NCBI GenBank assembly: GCA_902812465.1
Contig: CADDZE010000021.1
Span: 1-62,048, forward strand
Source: Acidobacteriota bacterium
Lineage (GTDB): Bacteria; Acidobacteriota; Terriglobia; UBA7540
Length of the DNA stretch: 62,048 nucleotides
Reading direction: 5' to 3'
Below, one piece after another: positions 46,779 through 56,676 of this stretch (the first letter of the stretch is position 1; each line of letters opens with the position of its first letter). Both the position numbers and the translations under genes were made by a program. The notes under the pieces are model-generated. The model saw only the letters and a list, made by a program, of their open reading frames with translations. It did no database searches and was not told the origin of the DNA.

Positions 46779-48236
46779 TTACGGGAGCGGGTGTTGCGGC
46801 TTGTCGGGGAGAGGCGCGGAGGCCGGTAGGTCAGACTTGCCGTGCAGCTCCTTGAGCCTTTCGACCACCGCTTCCAAGCGGACGCCGCGCGAACCCTTCA
46901 CTAACACCACGTCACCCGGTCGGACGACTTGGCTGGCGAATTCGCCGGCCTCGTGGGCAGAATCAAAGAACCGGGTGCGGCTGGAAGGGAGTCCGCCGCT
47001 GATTGCTCCCTCGACGATATACTGCGCATCTCCCTGGACTGCCACCAGCCAGTCAATGCCAGCTTTGGCGCATTGGCGCCCCGCTTGGCGGTGCCAATCC
47101 GGCGATGAGGGGCCGAGCTCGAGCATTTCACCGGCCACAACGATCCGCCGGCTGGCGCCAGGCCAGACGGCAAGCGTGGCCAGCATCTGCTCGAAAGCCC
47201 GGGGGTTCGAATTGTACGAATCATCGATGACCACGACGTCTTCCGGTAGCGTGAGCATCTCGGCTCGCTGGTGTAAGGTTCTGAACTCCCGCAGCGCGCG
47301 GCTGGCGCTGGCTAGTGGGACCCCGAAGGAATGAGCAGCAGCAATCGCCGCCAAGGCGTTCTCGGCATTGTGCCGGCCTGCCAGCGGCAGGAAGACCTCG
47401 CTGCGGCTGCCCGAGGCCTGAACCAGGAAGCGCGACCCTATCTGGCGGGCTTCGCCCACCCAGGGCTGCCAACCCGAAGCGCGTACATCCGCGCCCTCGG
47501 CAAAACCGTAGGTGATCACCCGACCCGCGAAGCCCGTGGCGAAAGAGCACACACGGGGATCGTCGCGATTCAGGATAGCTGTTGCCGGAGGCTTCAGGTT
47601 CTCGATCAGCTCGCGTTTGGCGGCTACGATCCCTTCGATGGAATCAAAAAACTCGAGGTGCACGGGGGCTACGTTGGTCACGACGCCGGTTTGCGGTTCC
47701 GCGATCCTGGCCAGCGCCGCAATCTCGCCGGCCGCCGACATACCCAGCTCGAGCACGGCCACCTGGTGTTGCGGTTCGAGCGCCAGCAGCGCTAAGGGCA
47801 CGCCGTAAGCGTTATTCAGGTTTCCCACGGACTTGTGCACATTAAATTGAGCAGACATCGCAGCGGCAATTAGTTCCTTGGTGGTCGTCTTGCCTGTGCT
47901 GCCCGTCACGGCGATCACCGGGCCTGCCCAGCGGCGCCGCACCGCGCGGCTCAACTCCTGCAAGGCGCGCAGTGGATCGTTTACTGCAATCAGTCGCCGT
48001 GCCAATTCAGCTGAGGCCTGGGCGCGAAACGGCCAACTGACCACGGCGGCAACAGCTCCTCGCTCCAAAGCCGCAGGGACAAAATCGTGGCCATCGAAGC
48101 GCGGACCGCGGAGCGCAAAAAACACTTCGCCTGCGGCCAGCGTCCGCGAATCAATCGAGTAGCCGCGCGCCACCCGATACGGTTCTTCGCTGCGCGTGCC
48201 CAGCATTTCGGCGATCTCACCTAAAGTTAACCGCAT
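46779..48236 (-). CDS. murF: UDP-MurNAc-tripeptide--D-alanyl-D-alanine ligase
   Basis: Adds D-Ala-D-Ala to the peptidoglycan precursor. The ATP loop GSTGKTTTKELI, the NLNNAYGVPL motif and DDSYNSNPRAF are all present. ATG 48236 (MRLTLGEIAEMLG) gives a standard 485-aa protein. An in-frame ATG at 48347 overlaps the murE stop (ATGA), a classic coupling arrangement, and would add 37 residues (MKFVGFFMSRRKARE...); which is used cannot be settled from the sequence. Confidence 0.95.
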   Translation of the reverse strand: MRLTLGEIAEMLGTRSEEPYRVARGYSIDSRTLAAGEVFFALRGPRFDGHDFVPAALERGAVAAVVSWPFRAQASAELARRLIAVNDPLRALQELSRAVRRRWAGPVIAVTGSTGKTTTKELIAAAMSAQFNVHKSVGNLNNAYGVPLALLALEPQHQVAVLELGMSAAGEIAALARIAEPQTGVVTNVAPVHLEFFDSIEGIVAAKRELIENLKPPATAILNRDDPRVCSFATGFAGRVITYGFAEGADVRASGWQPWVGEARQIGSRFLVQASGSRSEVFLPLAGRHNAENALAAIAAAHSFGVPLASASRALREFRTLHQRAEMLTLPEDVVVIDDSYNSNPRAFEQMLATLAVWPGASRRIVVAGEMLELGPSSPDWHRQAGRQCAKAGIDWLVAVQGDAQYIVEGAISGGLPSSRTRFFDSAHEAGEFASQVVRPGDVVLVKGSRGVRLEAVVERLKELHGKSDLPASAPLPDKPQHPLP

Positions 48237-48343
48237 CGACGAAGCGCCACCGACGTTAGCATACGAAGGACGCAAAGAGTTCTTCGGGGCTGAATCCCAT
48301 GGCTCCCTTGCCTTGCGGCGAGACATGAAGAAGCCCACGAATT

Positions 48344-49849
48344 TCATTCCGAGTTCCGGCTTCCGGTTTCCCCTTCCTCTTTCCCGTACCCCATCTCCTT
48401 CAAGACCTTACGTGCCACCTCCCGGTCGTCAAAGGGAATCGTTTCGTGTCTCAAAATTTGATAGGATTCGTGACCTTTGCCGGCGATAAGGACGGCGTCG
48501 CCTGCCCGGGCGGCCGCCAGGGCCTTGCGAATCGCGGTCTCGCGATCTACTTCCGCCAAATAGGGCTTGCCCGTCTTCTGCAAGCCCACCAAGACATCGT
48601 TGATGATCCGCAAGGGGTCCTCACTGCGGGGGTTGTCGGACGTCAGGACGGCCAGGTCGCTCAATGTCCCGGCCACCTCGCCCATGAGGGGACGCTTGGT
48701 TCGATCGCGGTCGCCGCCACAGCCGAAGACGGTGATCACCCGGCCACGAGCCAGACCACGTACCGCTGTCAGCACATTGCGCAAGGCGTCGTCGGTGTGT
48801 GCATAGTCGACTAGCACCAGGAAGGGCTGGCCTTGATCGACACGCTCGAGGCGGCCCGGAACGCTCTTCAGCGCCGCAACGCCTTCTTCGATAGCCTTCG
48901 CGGCGATACCTAGGGCACTGGCCGTCGCGGTTGCAGCCAGGATGTTCAAGAGATTGGCACGGCCCACCAGGGGCGATTGAACGGTCACTTCTCCTGAGGA
49001 AGTGCGTATACCGGCACAGATACCCTCCTGCGTGGAGGAGAAATACTTTACGGTGACATCGGCGGCGGGGTCGAGTCCGTAAGTGATCCGGCGGGGCAAG
49101 CGGATTTCCAGCAACCGCACGCCCCAGGGATCGTCGCGGTTGATCACCCCCACTTCGGGGGTTGGGGTGCCCAGACCTTCAAACAAACGCCGCTTGGCAG
49201 CAAAATAGTTTTCCATATCACCATGATAATCAAGGTGGTCCCGCGTCAGATTGGTGAAGACCGCCCCTGCGAAACGCATGCCCCAAACGCGCTCCTGGGC
49301 GAGGGCATGGGAGGAAACTTCCATCACCGCCGCATCGCCCCCTCTCTCCAGAAATTCAGCGAGGTAGGCAAAGAGGTCCAGTGACTCCGGCGTCGTGTTG
49401 GTGGCGGGCACCGTGCGCTCTCCAATACGGTACTCGATCGTCCCAAAGAGTGCGGTTCGCAATCCCGCCGCCCGGAGGATATTTTCGAGCAAGAACGCGG
49501 TGGTGGTCTTGCCGTTCGTACCCGTGATACCCACCAGGCGCAGCTTCGAGTCCGGATGCCCATAGAATTCCCGGGCTGCGTGAGCGAGGGCTCGGCGGAT
49601 GCGAGGCACGCGCACCCAAGCCGTCTGGAGGCCGGCGGGGCGCGGTCGCTCGCTGACTATGGCAACCGCACCTCGATCGAGGGCTTGGGGAACGAAGGCG
49701 TGGCCGTCCTGCTTCTCGCCCTGGATGGCAAAGAAGAGCCCTCCGGGTTGGACGCGCCGGGAATCGTAGGCTAACGAACTGATGTCAAGGCCGGCATGCG
49801 GACCCAGCTCCACCCCCTCCGCTTCTCCCAGCAGTGCTCCCAATTTCAT
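48344..49849 (-). CDS. murE: UDP-MurNAc-tripeptide synthetase, meso-diaminopimelate type
   Basis: Adds the third residue of the stem peptide. The ATP loop is GTNGKTTTAF, and the substrate-specificity motif DNPR (SDNPRSEDPLRII) is the signature for meso-diaminopimelate rather than lysine, indicating Gram-negative-type peptidoglycan. The length of 501 aa is normal. Its stop overlaps the upstream alternative ATG of murF. It follows ftsI by 110 bp. Confidence 0.97.
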   Translation of the reverse strand: MKLGALLGEAEGVELGPHAGLDISSLAYDSRRVQPGGLFFAIQGEKQDGHAFVPQALDRGAVAIVSERPRPAGLQTAWVRVPRIRRALAHAAREFYGHPDSKLRLVGITGTNGKTTTAFLLENILRAAGLRTALFGTIEYRIGERTVPATNTTPESLDLFAYLAEFLERGGDAAVMEVSSHALAQERVWGMRFAGAVFTNLTRDHLDYHGDMENYFAAKRRLFEGLGTPTPEVGVINRDDPWGVRLLEIRLPRRITYGLDPAADVTVKYFSSTQEGICAGIRTSSGEVTVQSPLVGRANLLNILAATATASALGIAAKAIEEGVAALKSVPGRLERVDQGQPFLVLVDYAHTDDALRNVLTAVRGLARGRVITVFGCGGDRDRTKRPLMGEVAGTLSDLAVLTSDNPRSEDPLRIINDVLVGLQKTGKPYLAEVDRETAIRKALAAARAGDAVLIAGKGHESYQILRHETIPFDDREVARKVLKEMGYGKEEGETGSRNSE

Positions 49850-49959
49850 CGCCCGCTCGCATTATACCGAAGCCTGATCGCCGCCCCCCCGACGGCTCCC
49901 CGCCGCGGACGCGGTTTTAAAAACGTGCGCCGCCCATCCCGCGGCCGCAAAGCTGCCGG

Positions 49960-52053
49960 TTATCTCGCAAACCGCACCCACATCCGTGAGCCCTTAACCA
50001 CTCTGGTTCCCGCCGCCGGGCTCTGCTCCACCGCCAAGCCGGTGCCTTCGACCGAAAGATCGAGACCTTGTTTCTGGCACTCCTCCGCGACCACGCGCAT
50101 CGGGAGACCGGCAAAATCCGGAACATGGATCACCGCCGCATCGTCATCAATCACGGTCGTGTTCGAAGGGAGAGGCCGATCGATCTTGCTGAAAGCCACC
50201 GTCTCCACCGGCGCCTCGCGAGGCAGGGAACCCGCCGAGGCTCGAAGCCCCTCACCCGACACTCGGTCCTCGGCAGGCGAGTTTCGAGCTTCTTCTTTCG
50301 GACTCGGAGCCTCGGCGGGCTGGGAGGAAGCAAGCAGGGGTAGTTTAGCGGGACGGTCTTGCGGGACGTTGAGGTAACTCAGAGCTTGTTCGGCGATCTC
50401 TTTAAACACCGGTCCAGCGACTTCGCCACCGTGATGGCCGCCGACCGGCGAATCGATAGAAACCAGGATGGTGAGAGCCGGGTTCGAGGCGGGAGCAAAC
50501 CCTACGAAGGAGCTGACGTAACGTGACCGGGAATAGTGCCCCGAAGCATCGACCTTTTGGGCCGTCCCAGTCTTGCCGGCGGCGGAATAGCCGTTGAGCC
50601 GCGCCGGCTTGCCCGTCCCCTGCTCGACCACCTGCGTCAGGATCTCCCGCATGAGGGCCGACGTGCGCTCACTGAGCACCCGATGGCTGACGCGCGGCGC
50701 GAGGTGGTACGGCGCCCCTGGGCCCGTTACCTCCCGCAGGATATGCGGCTGGACGCGCACGCCACGGTTGGCAATGGCTGCATAGGCAGAGATGAGCTGG
50801 AGCGCGGTCACACCGACCTCCTGGCCAATCGACATTTCGCCAATCGAGATTCCGGACCAGCTCGCAGGCGACCGCAGCAGGCCCGCCTGCTCGCCCGGAA
50901 GCTCGATGCCGGTCGGCGAACCAAACCCGAACCGTCGCATGTATTGATAGAAGCGCTCCGCCCCCAGCCGCAATCCCAGCTTGATGGCGCCCACGTCGCT
51001 CGAGTGAATGACCACTTCTCTGACGGTGAGGAGTCCCCAGCGCTTCCAGTCATGAATCACGTGGCCTGCCAGCTCGATGCGCCCCATCTGGCAGTCGATC
51101 ACTTCATCGGGTCGGGCCAGGCCTTCTTCCAGAACAGCCGAGACGGTCACCAGCTTGAACGTGGAACCCGGTTCGTAGATCCAGGATAAGGCGCGGTTCG
51201 TGCGCTCGGCGAGAGGGGTCTTAAAATATTGGTTAGGGTCGAAGGGCGGCTGAGCGGCCATGGCGAGGATCTCGCCCGTGTGAGGGTTCTCGACGATGGC
51301 AACACCGGCGGCCGCCTGATGGTCAGCTACCCCTTTGGCCAGGGCCTTTTCGGCGATGTATTGGATGTTTTCGTCGATGGTCAGGACGACGTCCTTGCCG
51401 GGCATGCCGCTCAGCTCAGTCGAATCAAGCCAGTGGCGCCGCGCGTCCCGCACCAGAAGCATGCGGCCCGGCGTGCCCTGGATAAGGCTATTGAGGCAGA
51501 ATTCGATACCCGCTAGGCCCTGGTCATCCATGCCGACGTAGCCGAGCACCTCTCCGGCGAGCTGCTGCTTGGGATAGTAACGCTTGCTCTCGCGATAGGA
51601 ATAGATGCCCTTAAGATGCAGTGCCCTCACCTGGGCTGCCTGCTCGTCGGTCACCTTCCGCTTGATGAGGCAGAAGGGACGCGGAACATCCAGACGCGCC
51701 GCCAGATCGACGGGATCGAGGCCGAGGATTGGTGCAAGCAGTTTAGCCACCCGCTCGTGGTCGGGGACTTGGGAAGGCACTGCAAAGATGGACTCGGCGG
51801 GCAGGCTCATTGCCAGCACGTGCCACTGGCGATCGAAGATCTGGCCACGCTGGGGCGCCAGACGGACCGTCTGCTGCTGTTGCCGCCGGGCCCGGTCGAG
51901 CATGTCGACGTAACGAATGATTTGAAGATCGTACAGCCGGGCCGCAATGACGAGCATCCACAGCAGCAGGCCCCCTCCTAACATCAGGGGGCGGCGCTGC
52001 GCGGGTGGCAGTCTTCTGCTGGTCTGGGGGGATCGCGAGTCCTTGTGGGACAT
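49960..52053 (-). CDS. ftsI: Septal transpeptidase FtsI (class B PBP) with C-terminal PASTA domain
   Basis: Cross-links septal peptidoglycan with FtsW. One membrane anchor (residues about 23-40) is followed by the class B dimerisation domain and the transpeptidase domain. The catalytic serine is S297 in STFK (S297xxK300), and the third motif KTGT is at 494-497. The second motif, normally SxN, reads SSD (351-353). From about residue 634 a single PASTA domain ends the protein (HVPDFAGLPMRVVAEECQ, then VEQSPAAGTRVVKGS). PASTA domains on FtsI occur in some phyla, including Acidobacteria, but not in E. coli. A serine/alanine/glutamate-rich linker separates it from the transpeptidase domain. Confidence 0.95.
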   Translation of the reverse strand: MSHKDSRSPQTSRRLPPAQRRPLMLGGGLLLWMLVIAARLYDLQIIRYVDMLDRARRQQQQTVRLAPQRGQIFDRQWHVLAMSLPAESIFAVPSQVPDHERVAKLLAPILGLDPVDLAARLDVPRPFCLIKRKVTDEQAAQVRALHLKGIYSYRESKRYYPKQQLAGEVLGYVGMDDQGLAGIEFCLNSLIQGTPGRMLLVRDARRHWLDSTELSGMPGKDVVLTIDENIQYIAEKALAKGVADHQAAAGVAIVENPHTGEILAMAAQPPFDPNQYFKTPLAERTNRALSWIYEPGSTFKLVTVSAVLEEGLARPDEVIDCQMGRIELAGHVIHDWKRWGLLTVREVVIHSSDVGAIKLGLRLGAERFYQYMRRFGFGSPTGIELPGEQAGLLRSPASWSGISIGEMSIGQEVGVTALQLISAYAAIANRGVRVQPHILREVTGPGAPYHLAPRVSHRVLSERTSALMREILTQVVEQGTGKPARLNGYSAAGKTGTAQKVDASGHYSRSRYVSSFVGFAPASNPALTILVSIDSPVGGHHGGEVAGPVFKEIAEQALSYLNVPQDRPAKLPLLASSQPAEAPSPKEEARNSPAEDRVSGEGLRASAGSLPREAPVETVAFSKIDRPLPSNTTVIDDDAAVIHVPDFAGLPMRVVAEECQKQGLDLSVEGTGLAVEQSPAAGTRVVKGSRMWVRFAR

Positions 52054-52149
52054 GTAGCGGTCTCAAATCTTGCGGTGGTATCAACGCTTCGCGGTGGGGT
52101 CTTAGCCTCCCGCGCGAGCTCTCTGCGCCACTAATGGGGCCCCGGCTCG

Positions 52150-52623
52150 TTAAGGGACGCCGCTGGGCGGGGGCAGGCTGTGAGCCAGCTCCTCTGAATC
52201 CTCCGCCGGGCTGGACACGGAGCCGGTATGAATCACCTGCTGCGGCGCCGGGCTTGATAAGCCCAATGCCTTCCGCGCCAGCGTATCAATGCGCTGAGGG
52301 TCGGCCAACTCCGCTTGCTCCCGGTGCAGGCGGGCATTCCAATCCTCCAGGCTGGCCCGTTGCTTCTTCAGCTCCTCGATCTGGTAGTCGTAGCGTACAC
52401 ACCGCAAATGCTGCCAGGCGAGAAGCAAGCAGAGAGAAAACGCCACGGCGACGAGTGCCAGCAGGCTGTAGCACTCTCGGCGCTGCTCACGATCCACCTC
52501 GCGACGCAACCGCGAGTTGTCAATGCTTTTGGTAAACAGCGCGTCACCTACAGCGGTTCGCCGAATGGCGCGTTGCGGTGCACGCGGCTGCGTGCGAGGT
52601 AGGGGGATACTGATGGTTGCCAT
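52150..52623 (-). CDS. ftsL: Cell division protein FtsL
   Basis: Small bitopic divisome protein, 157 aa. One transmembrane segment (CYSLLALVAVAFSLCLLLAW) is followed by a predicted coiled coil (QIEELKKQRASLEDWNARLHREQAELAD) and the LARKALGLSSPAPQQV ending typical of FtsL/FtsB-like proteins. Assignment rests on position between rsmH and ftsI plus topology, as FtsL sequences diverge strongly. Start at ATG 52623. Confidence 0.85.
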   Translation of the reverse strand: MATISIPLPRTQPRAPQRAIRRTAVGDALFTKSIDNSRLRREVDREQRRECYSLLALVAVAFSLCLLLAWQHLRCVRYDYQIEELKKQRASLEDWNARLHREQAELADPQRIDTLARKALGLSSPAPQQVIHTGSVSSPAEDSEELAHSLPPPSGVP

Positions 52624-52733
52624 GGAATCGCGTCCTCAGTGGCGAACAATGATTTGATGTGTCGGAAGCTATTGGACACGGAGAAGTCCGAATCTCACTA
52701 GGAATCCGCCGCGCCGCCAGCCTCGGGTGGCTC

Positions 52734-53609
52734 TTACCAATCACCGCTCTTCTCCGCCGCGCGCAGTTTGGCACTGCGGGACCGCGGGTTCTCCCTGAGC
52801 TCGGCCTCGCCAGGACGCACCACCCGGCGCGTCAGGATGCGCGCGAGCCCTCGCCGGCGCCATTCGGCAAAGCGTTGCTTCACCATGCGGTCTTCGAGCG
52901 AGTGAAAACTAATGATTACCAGGCGGCCAGCCGGTGCGAGTACGCCAAGCACCTTGCCCAGGAAGGCCGCCAAGTTGTCCAGCTCGGCGTTGACCGCCAG
53001 ACGCAAGGCCATAAAGGTACGAGTAGCAGGATGAATCTGGTGGAGGCCCGCCCTCGAGGGGATAGCTCGCGTCACCACCTGCGCCAGTTGGGTGGTGGTT
53101 AGAATCGGACGGGCCTTCACAATCGCTCGCGCGATGTGGCGCGAGTGGCGCTCTTCCCCAAGCCTAAAGATCAGATCCGCCAGGTCACGCTCTGGCAAGC
53201 GGTTAACCAAATCGCCTGCGGTGGTGGATTGGGTGACGTCCATGCGCATGTCCAGCGGGCCCTCGAGCTGGAAGCTGAAGCCGCGCGAGGCATCGGCGAG
53301 TTGCCACGAACTCAGGCCCAAATCCGCCAGGATGCCGTCCGCCGCCGGCCAACCACTGGCCGCGTGGAGCTCTGCGATTTCGGCGAAGTTTCCTTGCACC
53401 AATTTCAGGTTTCCCGCGTAAGATTGCAAGCGGCGCTGCGCCATCTCCAAAGCACTGGCGTCACGGTCAATGCCGAGCAGACGGCCACCTCGCTTGAGGA
53501 TCTCTTCCGCGTGGCCGCCCGTACCCACGGTGGCGTCCACGTAGATACCGCCGGGACGCACCTTAAGTAGATCCAGGGATTCGCGGAGCAGCACGGGCTG
53601 ATGCAACAC
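52734..53609 (-). CDS. rsmH: 16S rRNA m4C1402 methyltransferase RsmH
   Basis: SAM-dependent methyltransferase, 291 aa, modifying the cytidine at 1402 of 16S rRNA. HQPVLLRESLDLL and DATVGTGGHAEEIL (SAM-binding) lie at the N-terminus; QLADASRGFSF, MRMDVTQSTTA and VISFHSLEDRMVKQRF follow. It begins 10 bp after the mraZ stop, the usual mraZ-rsmH pair, and is 110 bp before ftsL. Confidence 0.97.
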   Translation of the reverse strand: MLHQPVLLRESLDLLKVRPGGIYVDATVGTGGHAEEILKRGGRLLGIDRDASALEMAQRRLQSYAGNLKLVQGNFAEIAELHAASGWPAADGILADLGLSSWQLADASRGFSFQLEGPLDMRMDVTQSTTAGDLVNRLPERDLADLIFRLGEERHSRHIARAIVKARPILTTTQLAQVVTRAIPSRAGLHQIHPATRTFMALRLAVNAELDNLAAFLGKVLGVLAPAGRLVIISFHSLEDRMVKQRFAEWRRRGLARILTRRVVRPGEAELRENPRSRSAKLRAAEKSGDW

Positions 53610-53619
53610 GCCGCACCGC

Positions 53620-54060
53620 CTACACTCCGAGATCGCTCAGCGTCTTCTCGTCCTCCTCGGTAATCGGCTCGGCCTCGAGGTGCTGGTTGAAGCGCTCGAG
53701 GGTCCAAACGTCCAGGTAGTTCAAGTAACCGATCACCGCCACTTCGCCGCGCAGATCGGCGGACTCCCGCAATTGCGATGGAATCAGCAGCCGTCCCTGC
53801 GCGTCCATGCTCACCGTCTGGCCCCAGAAGTTGGCCCGGTCGAGAAACTTTCGCTTAGCCTTATTCATCGAGGGCAAGGCAGCGAGCTTGTCCTCGATGG
53901 CCCGCCAGACCGCGAAAGGATAGATGCGGGCGTAGGTTCCGTCCAGGCTGGTGACGTAAAAGTCGGAGCCATACTTTTCTTGCAGGGCCGCCTTGAACTC
54001 GGCCGGGATTTTGAGCCGACCCTTGCCATCCACGGTAGCCGTGTGCCGGCCGCGAAGCAT
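53620..54060 (-). CDS. mraZ: Transcriptional regulator MraZ
   Basis: AbrB-like-fold repressor that controls the dcw promoter, 146 aa. Two MraZ repeats are visible (RGRHTATVDGKGRLKIPAEF and VSMDAQGRLLIPSQLRE), each with the DxxGR signature. First gene of the cluster. Its own promoter (54129-54158) overlaps four MraZ-box direct repeats at 54092-54126, so autorepression and control of the whole cluster are expected. The usual length is about 150 aa. Confidence 0.97.
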   Translation of the reverse strand: MLRGRHTATVDGKGRLKIPAEFKAALQEKYGSDFYVTSLDGTYARIYPFAVWRAIEDKLAALPSMNKAKRKFLDRANFWGQTVSMDAQGRLLIPSQLRESADLRGEVAVIGYLNYLDVWTLERFNQHLEAEPITEEDEKTLSDLGV

Positions 54061-54091
54061 GGGGGTTTGTGGCTTTTCTCCTCTCCTTCAG

Positions 54092-54126
54092 ACCACTTTA
54101 AAACACTCTCAACCACTTTCACCCAC
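54092..54126 (-). promoter_or_regulatory. MraZ operator: four direct repeats at 10-bp spacing
   Basis: On the minus strand the pentamers GTGGG, GTGGT, GTGTT and GTGGT occur at plus-strand positions 54122-54126, 54112-54116, 54102-54106 and 54092-54096. They are separated by 5-nt spacers, exactly 10 bp apart and on one helix face. This is the arrangement of MraZ-binding boxes. The array begins at the expected transcription start and extends into the leader. Confidence 0.85.
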
Positions 54127-54128
54127 AG

Positions 54129-54158
54129 ACTGTATTGCCCTACTTCTCCCAATGTCAA
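54129..54158 (-). promoter_or_regulatory. Promoter of the dcw cluster
   Basis: On the minus strand TTGACA (54153-54158), an 18-bp spacer and TACAGT (54129-54134) form a housekeeping-type promoter with a perfect -35. Initiation is expected near 54122, inside the first MraZ repeat and about 60 bp upstream of the mraZ ATG. Confidence 0.75.
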
Positions 54159-54830
54159 GCAAATTCTCTGATTCAAGCCTAGCTATTGCGGCAAATTTTG
54201 CCCACCATCGCTATTGGGCCGCGCACGCTCGCATACCCCTACCAGTTGGGTCCTACGCTTCTCCCCGCGCTCTCCGCCCATGAAAACTGCAGCTAGCGAG
54301 CGGCGCCCATGAATTTAGGTGAGGCCGTGAGCAGATGCGATCGGTCCCTTGAACGGGAGGAGCGCGGTGAATGCAAGGCAGAGCGAAGTAGTGCGGTGAA
54401 TGTACGGGGTCTGTTTCTGGCTGTTCGTCTTGATGGTCCGGGCCCTCCCTGGCAGAAGGTTGAGTTCCAGGCTTGCGCGTAAGTCCCGATGGCCAAAGTT
54501 GCCCGGAGAGCCACGGCATCTCCCAGCCGGCCGCGGCTGTTACGACTCTTTTGCGGGCGCTCTCTTCAATAGCTAAGGGTCCGGCTTCGGTTCGGCGCCA
54601 GATTCTTTAGCCACCGATTATCTGTTCCGACGGGCGCGATCAGATCCTAGGCGACTCGGTCTTTTTCGAGACTTTCGCACTTCGCCCTTCAGCGATGTTA
54701 CCCCGTGTCGCCGGTTCATTTCTGAGCACCCTGGGCTTCCTCGAGGTCGCGACCGAAGCGTAGGGGTTTCTTTTGCCGAGTGCGCCGTCCTCCAGTGAAG
54801 GTGCTAAGATGCCCTCAGGAGGTTCATCAC
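54159..54830. other. Divergent intergenic region between mraZ and hutU
   Basis: About 670 bp without a supported gene; all frames here look random. It contains a 13-bp palindrome GGCAAATTTTGCC (54190-54202), about 30 bp upstream of the dcw -35, and the hutU ribosome-binding site at its right end. I see no RNA gene or repeat array. Confidence 0.45.
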
Positions 54831-56522
54831 GTGGCAGCAAATCCGACTCAGGCTCCCGCCGGAACCGCTATTCCGGTTGTCCGCGCGCCAAGGGGGACGG
54901 ATTTAAGTTGCAAAGGGTGGCAGCAGGAAGCGGCGATGCGGATGCTGATGAACAACCTTGACCCTGAAGTGGCCGAGCGGCCGCAGGACCTGATCGTCTA
55001 CGGAGGCACTGGGAAGGCAGCGCGCAACTGGGCGTGCTACCACGCGATCGTCGAAGCGCTCCAAGGCCTGGAAAACGACGAGACTTTAATCGTCCAGTCA
55101 GGCAAGCCGGTGGGCGTCTTCCAGACGCATGAGTGGGCACCCCGGGTGCTGATCGCTAACGCCAACCTGGTAGGTCATTGGTCAAGTTGGGAGCACTTTC
55201 GCGATCTCGAGCGCCGAGGCCTCATCATGTACGGGCAGATGACCGCCGGGAGCTGGATTTACATCGGCACGCAGGGCATCCTGCAGGGGACCTACGAAAC
55301 TTTCGCTGCCGCCGCTCGCCAGCATTTCGGCGGTGACCTGACCGGGAAACTGGTGGTAAGCGGCGGCTTGGGCGGCATGGGCGGAGCTCAGCCCCTGGCC
55401 GCGACCCTCAATGGCGGCGCCTTCCTAGGGGTTGAAGTCGATGCGGCCCGTATCCAGAAGCGAATCCGGCAGGGCTACTGCGACATCTGCGTGAACGATC
55501 TGGATGAGGCACTCCGGATCCTGAAGAATGCTGTGCGCCGGAAGCAAGCCACGTCCGTCGGCCTCATTGGCAACTGCGCAGAAGTCATCCCCGAGTTGGC
55601 ACGTCGCGGCGTCATCCCCGACCTTCTTACGGACCAAACAAGCGCTCACGACCCGCTGAACGGATACATCCCTCAAAGCCTCAGTGTCGAGGAAGCGGCT
55701 GAGCTGCGGCGGTCTGATCCGCAGGAGTATTTGCGCCGTTCCTACGACTCTATTGCCCGCCACGTTACAGGCATGCTTGAGCTCCAAAAGCTCGGAGCGG
55801 CCGTTTTCGACTACGGCAATAACATCCGCACCGTGGCTTTCCAACATGGCGGCGTGAAGAATGCCTACGATTTTCCCGGATTCGTACCCGCCTACATCCG
55901 CCCGCTGTTTTGCGCAGGACGGGGCCCTTTCCGCTGGGTCGCGCTCTCCGGCGAGCCCTCCGATATTTATCGGACGGACGACTTAGTGCTCGAGCTGTTC
56001 CCCGAGGATGAAGTTTTGTGCCGGTGGATTCGCCTAGCGCGTAAGCACGTCAAGTTTCAGGGCCTGCCGGCTCGTATCTGCTGGCTTGGCTACGGCGAGC
56101 GGGCGCAGTTCGGCGAGCGCTTGAACCACTTGGTGGCCAAGGGTGAATTGAAGGCACCTATTGTGATCGGCCGCGACCACCTCGATTGCGGATCGGTAGC
56201 CTCGCCGTTCCGCGAGACCGAGGGTATGAAGGATGGAAGCGACGCCATTGCCGACTGGCCCCTGCTCAACGCCTTACTCAATACCGCGTCGGGAGCAAGC
56301 TGGGTTTCCATCCACAACGGCGGCGGCGTGGGCATTGGGTATTCGCTACACGCCGGACAAGTGACCGTTGCAGATGGCACGGAAGAAATGTCAAAACGGC
56401 TCCGCCGCGTGCTGACTAACGATCCCGGACTTGGCATCGCGCGCCACGCCGACGCGGGATATCCAGAGGCTATTCAGTTTGCGCAGCGGGCTGGCGTCAA
56501 AATGCCTATGGCAGGTTTGTAG
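54831..56522 (+). CDS. hutU: Urocanate hydratase
   Basis: NAD-dependent enzyme that converts urocanate to imidazolone propionate in histidine degradation. The 563-aa protein opens with [17 protein letters not shown], then [29 protein letters not shown] (NAD binding), [15 protein letters not shown] and [15 protein letters not shown], all typical of HutU. The start is GTG 54831, eight bases after a perfect AGGAGG (54817-54822); an upstream in-frame ATG at 54780 is not preferred. No hutH, hutI or regulator is adjacent, so the rest of the pathway must lie elsewhere. Confidence 0.96.
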   Translation: MAANPTQAPAGTAIPVVRAPRGTDLSCKGWQQEAAMRMLMNNLDPEVAERPQDLIVYGGTGKAARNWACYHAIVEALQGLENDETLIVQSGKPVGVFQTHEWAPRVLIANANLVGHWSSWEHFRDLERRGLIMYGQMTAGSWIYIGTQGILQGTYETFAAAARQHFGGDLTGKLVVSGGLGGMGGAQPLAATLNGGAFLGVEVDAARIQKRIRQGYCDICVNDLDEALRILKNAVRRKQATSVGLIGNCAEVIPELARRGVIPDLLTDQTSAHDPLNGYIPQSLSVEEAAELRRSDPQEYLRRSYDSIARHVTGMLELQKLGAAVFDYGNNIRTVAFQHGGVKNAYDFPGFVPAYIRPLFCAGRGPFRWVALSGEPSDIYRTDDLVLELFPEDEVLCRWIRLARKHVKFQGLPARICWLGYGERAQFGERLNHLVAKGELKAPIVIGRDHLDCGSVASPFRETEGMKDGSDAIADWPLLNALLNTASGASWVSIHNGGGVGIGYSLHAGQVTVADGTEEMSKRLRRVLTNDPGLGIARHADAGYPEAIQFAQRAGVKMPMAGL

Positions 56523-56676
56523 TGCCCTGTGCGGCCCTTTCGCAGGGTGGGAGGTTACGGAAATCTTATGCTGAAAGGCATTGACGGCGATGGGACTCTT
56601 CGAGCGAGGCTGGACAGCGCTTTTTCTGCTATCCTGAGGGGGACGGGGACTCCCCTAAAGAAAGCGGGTGAGACCG

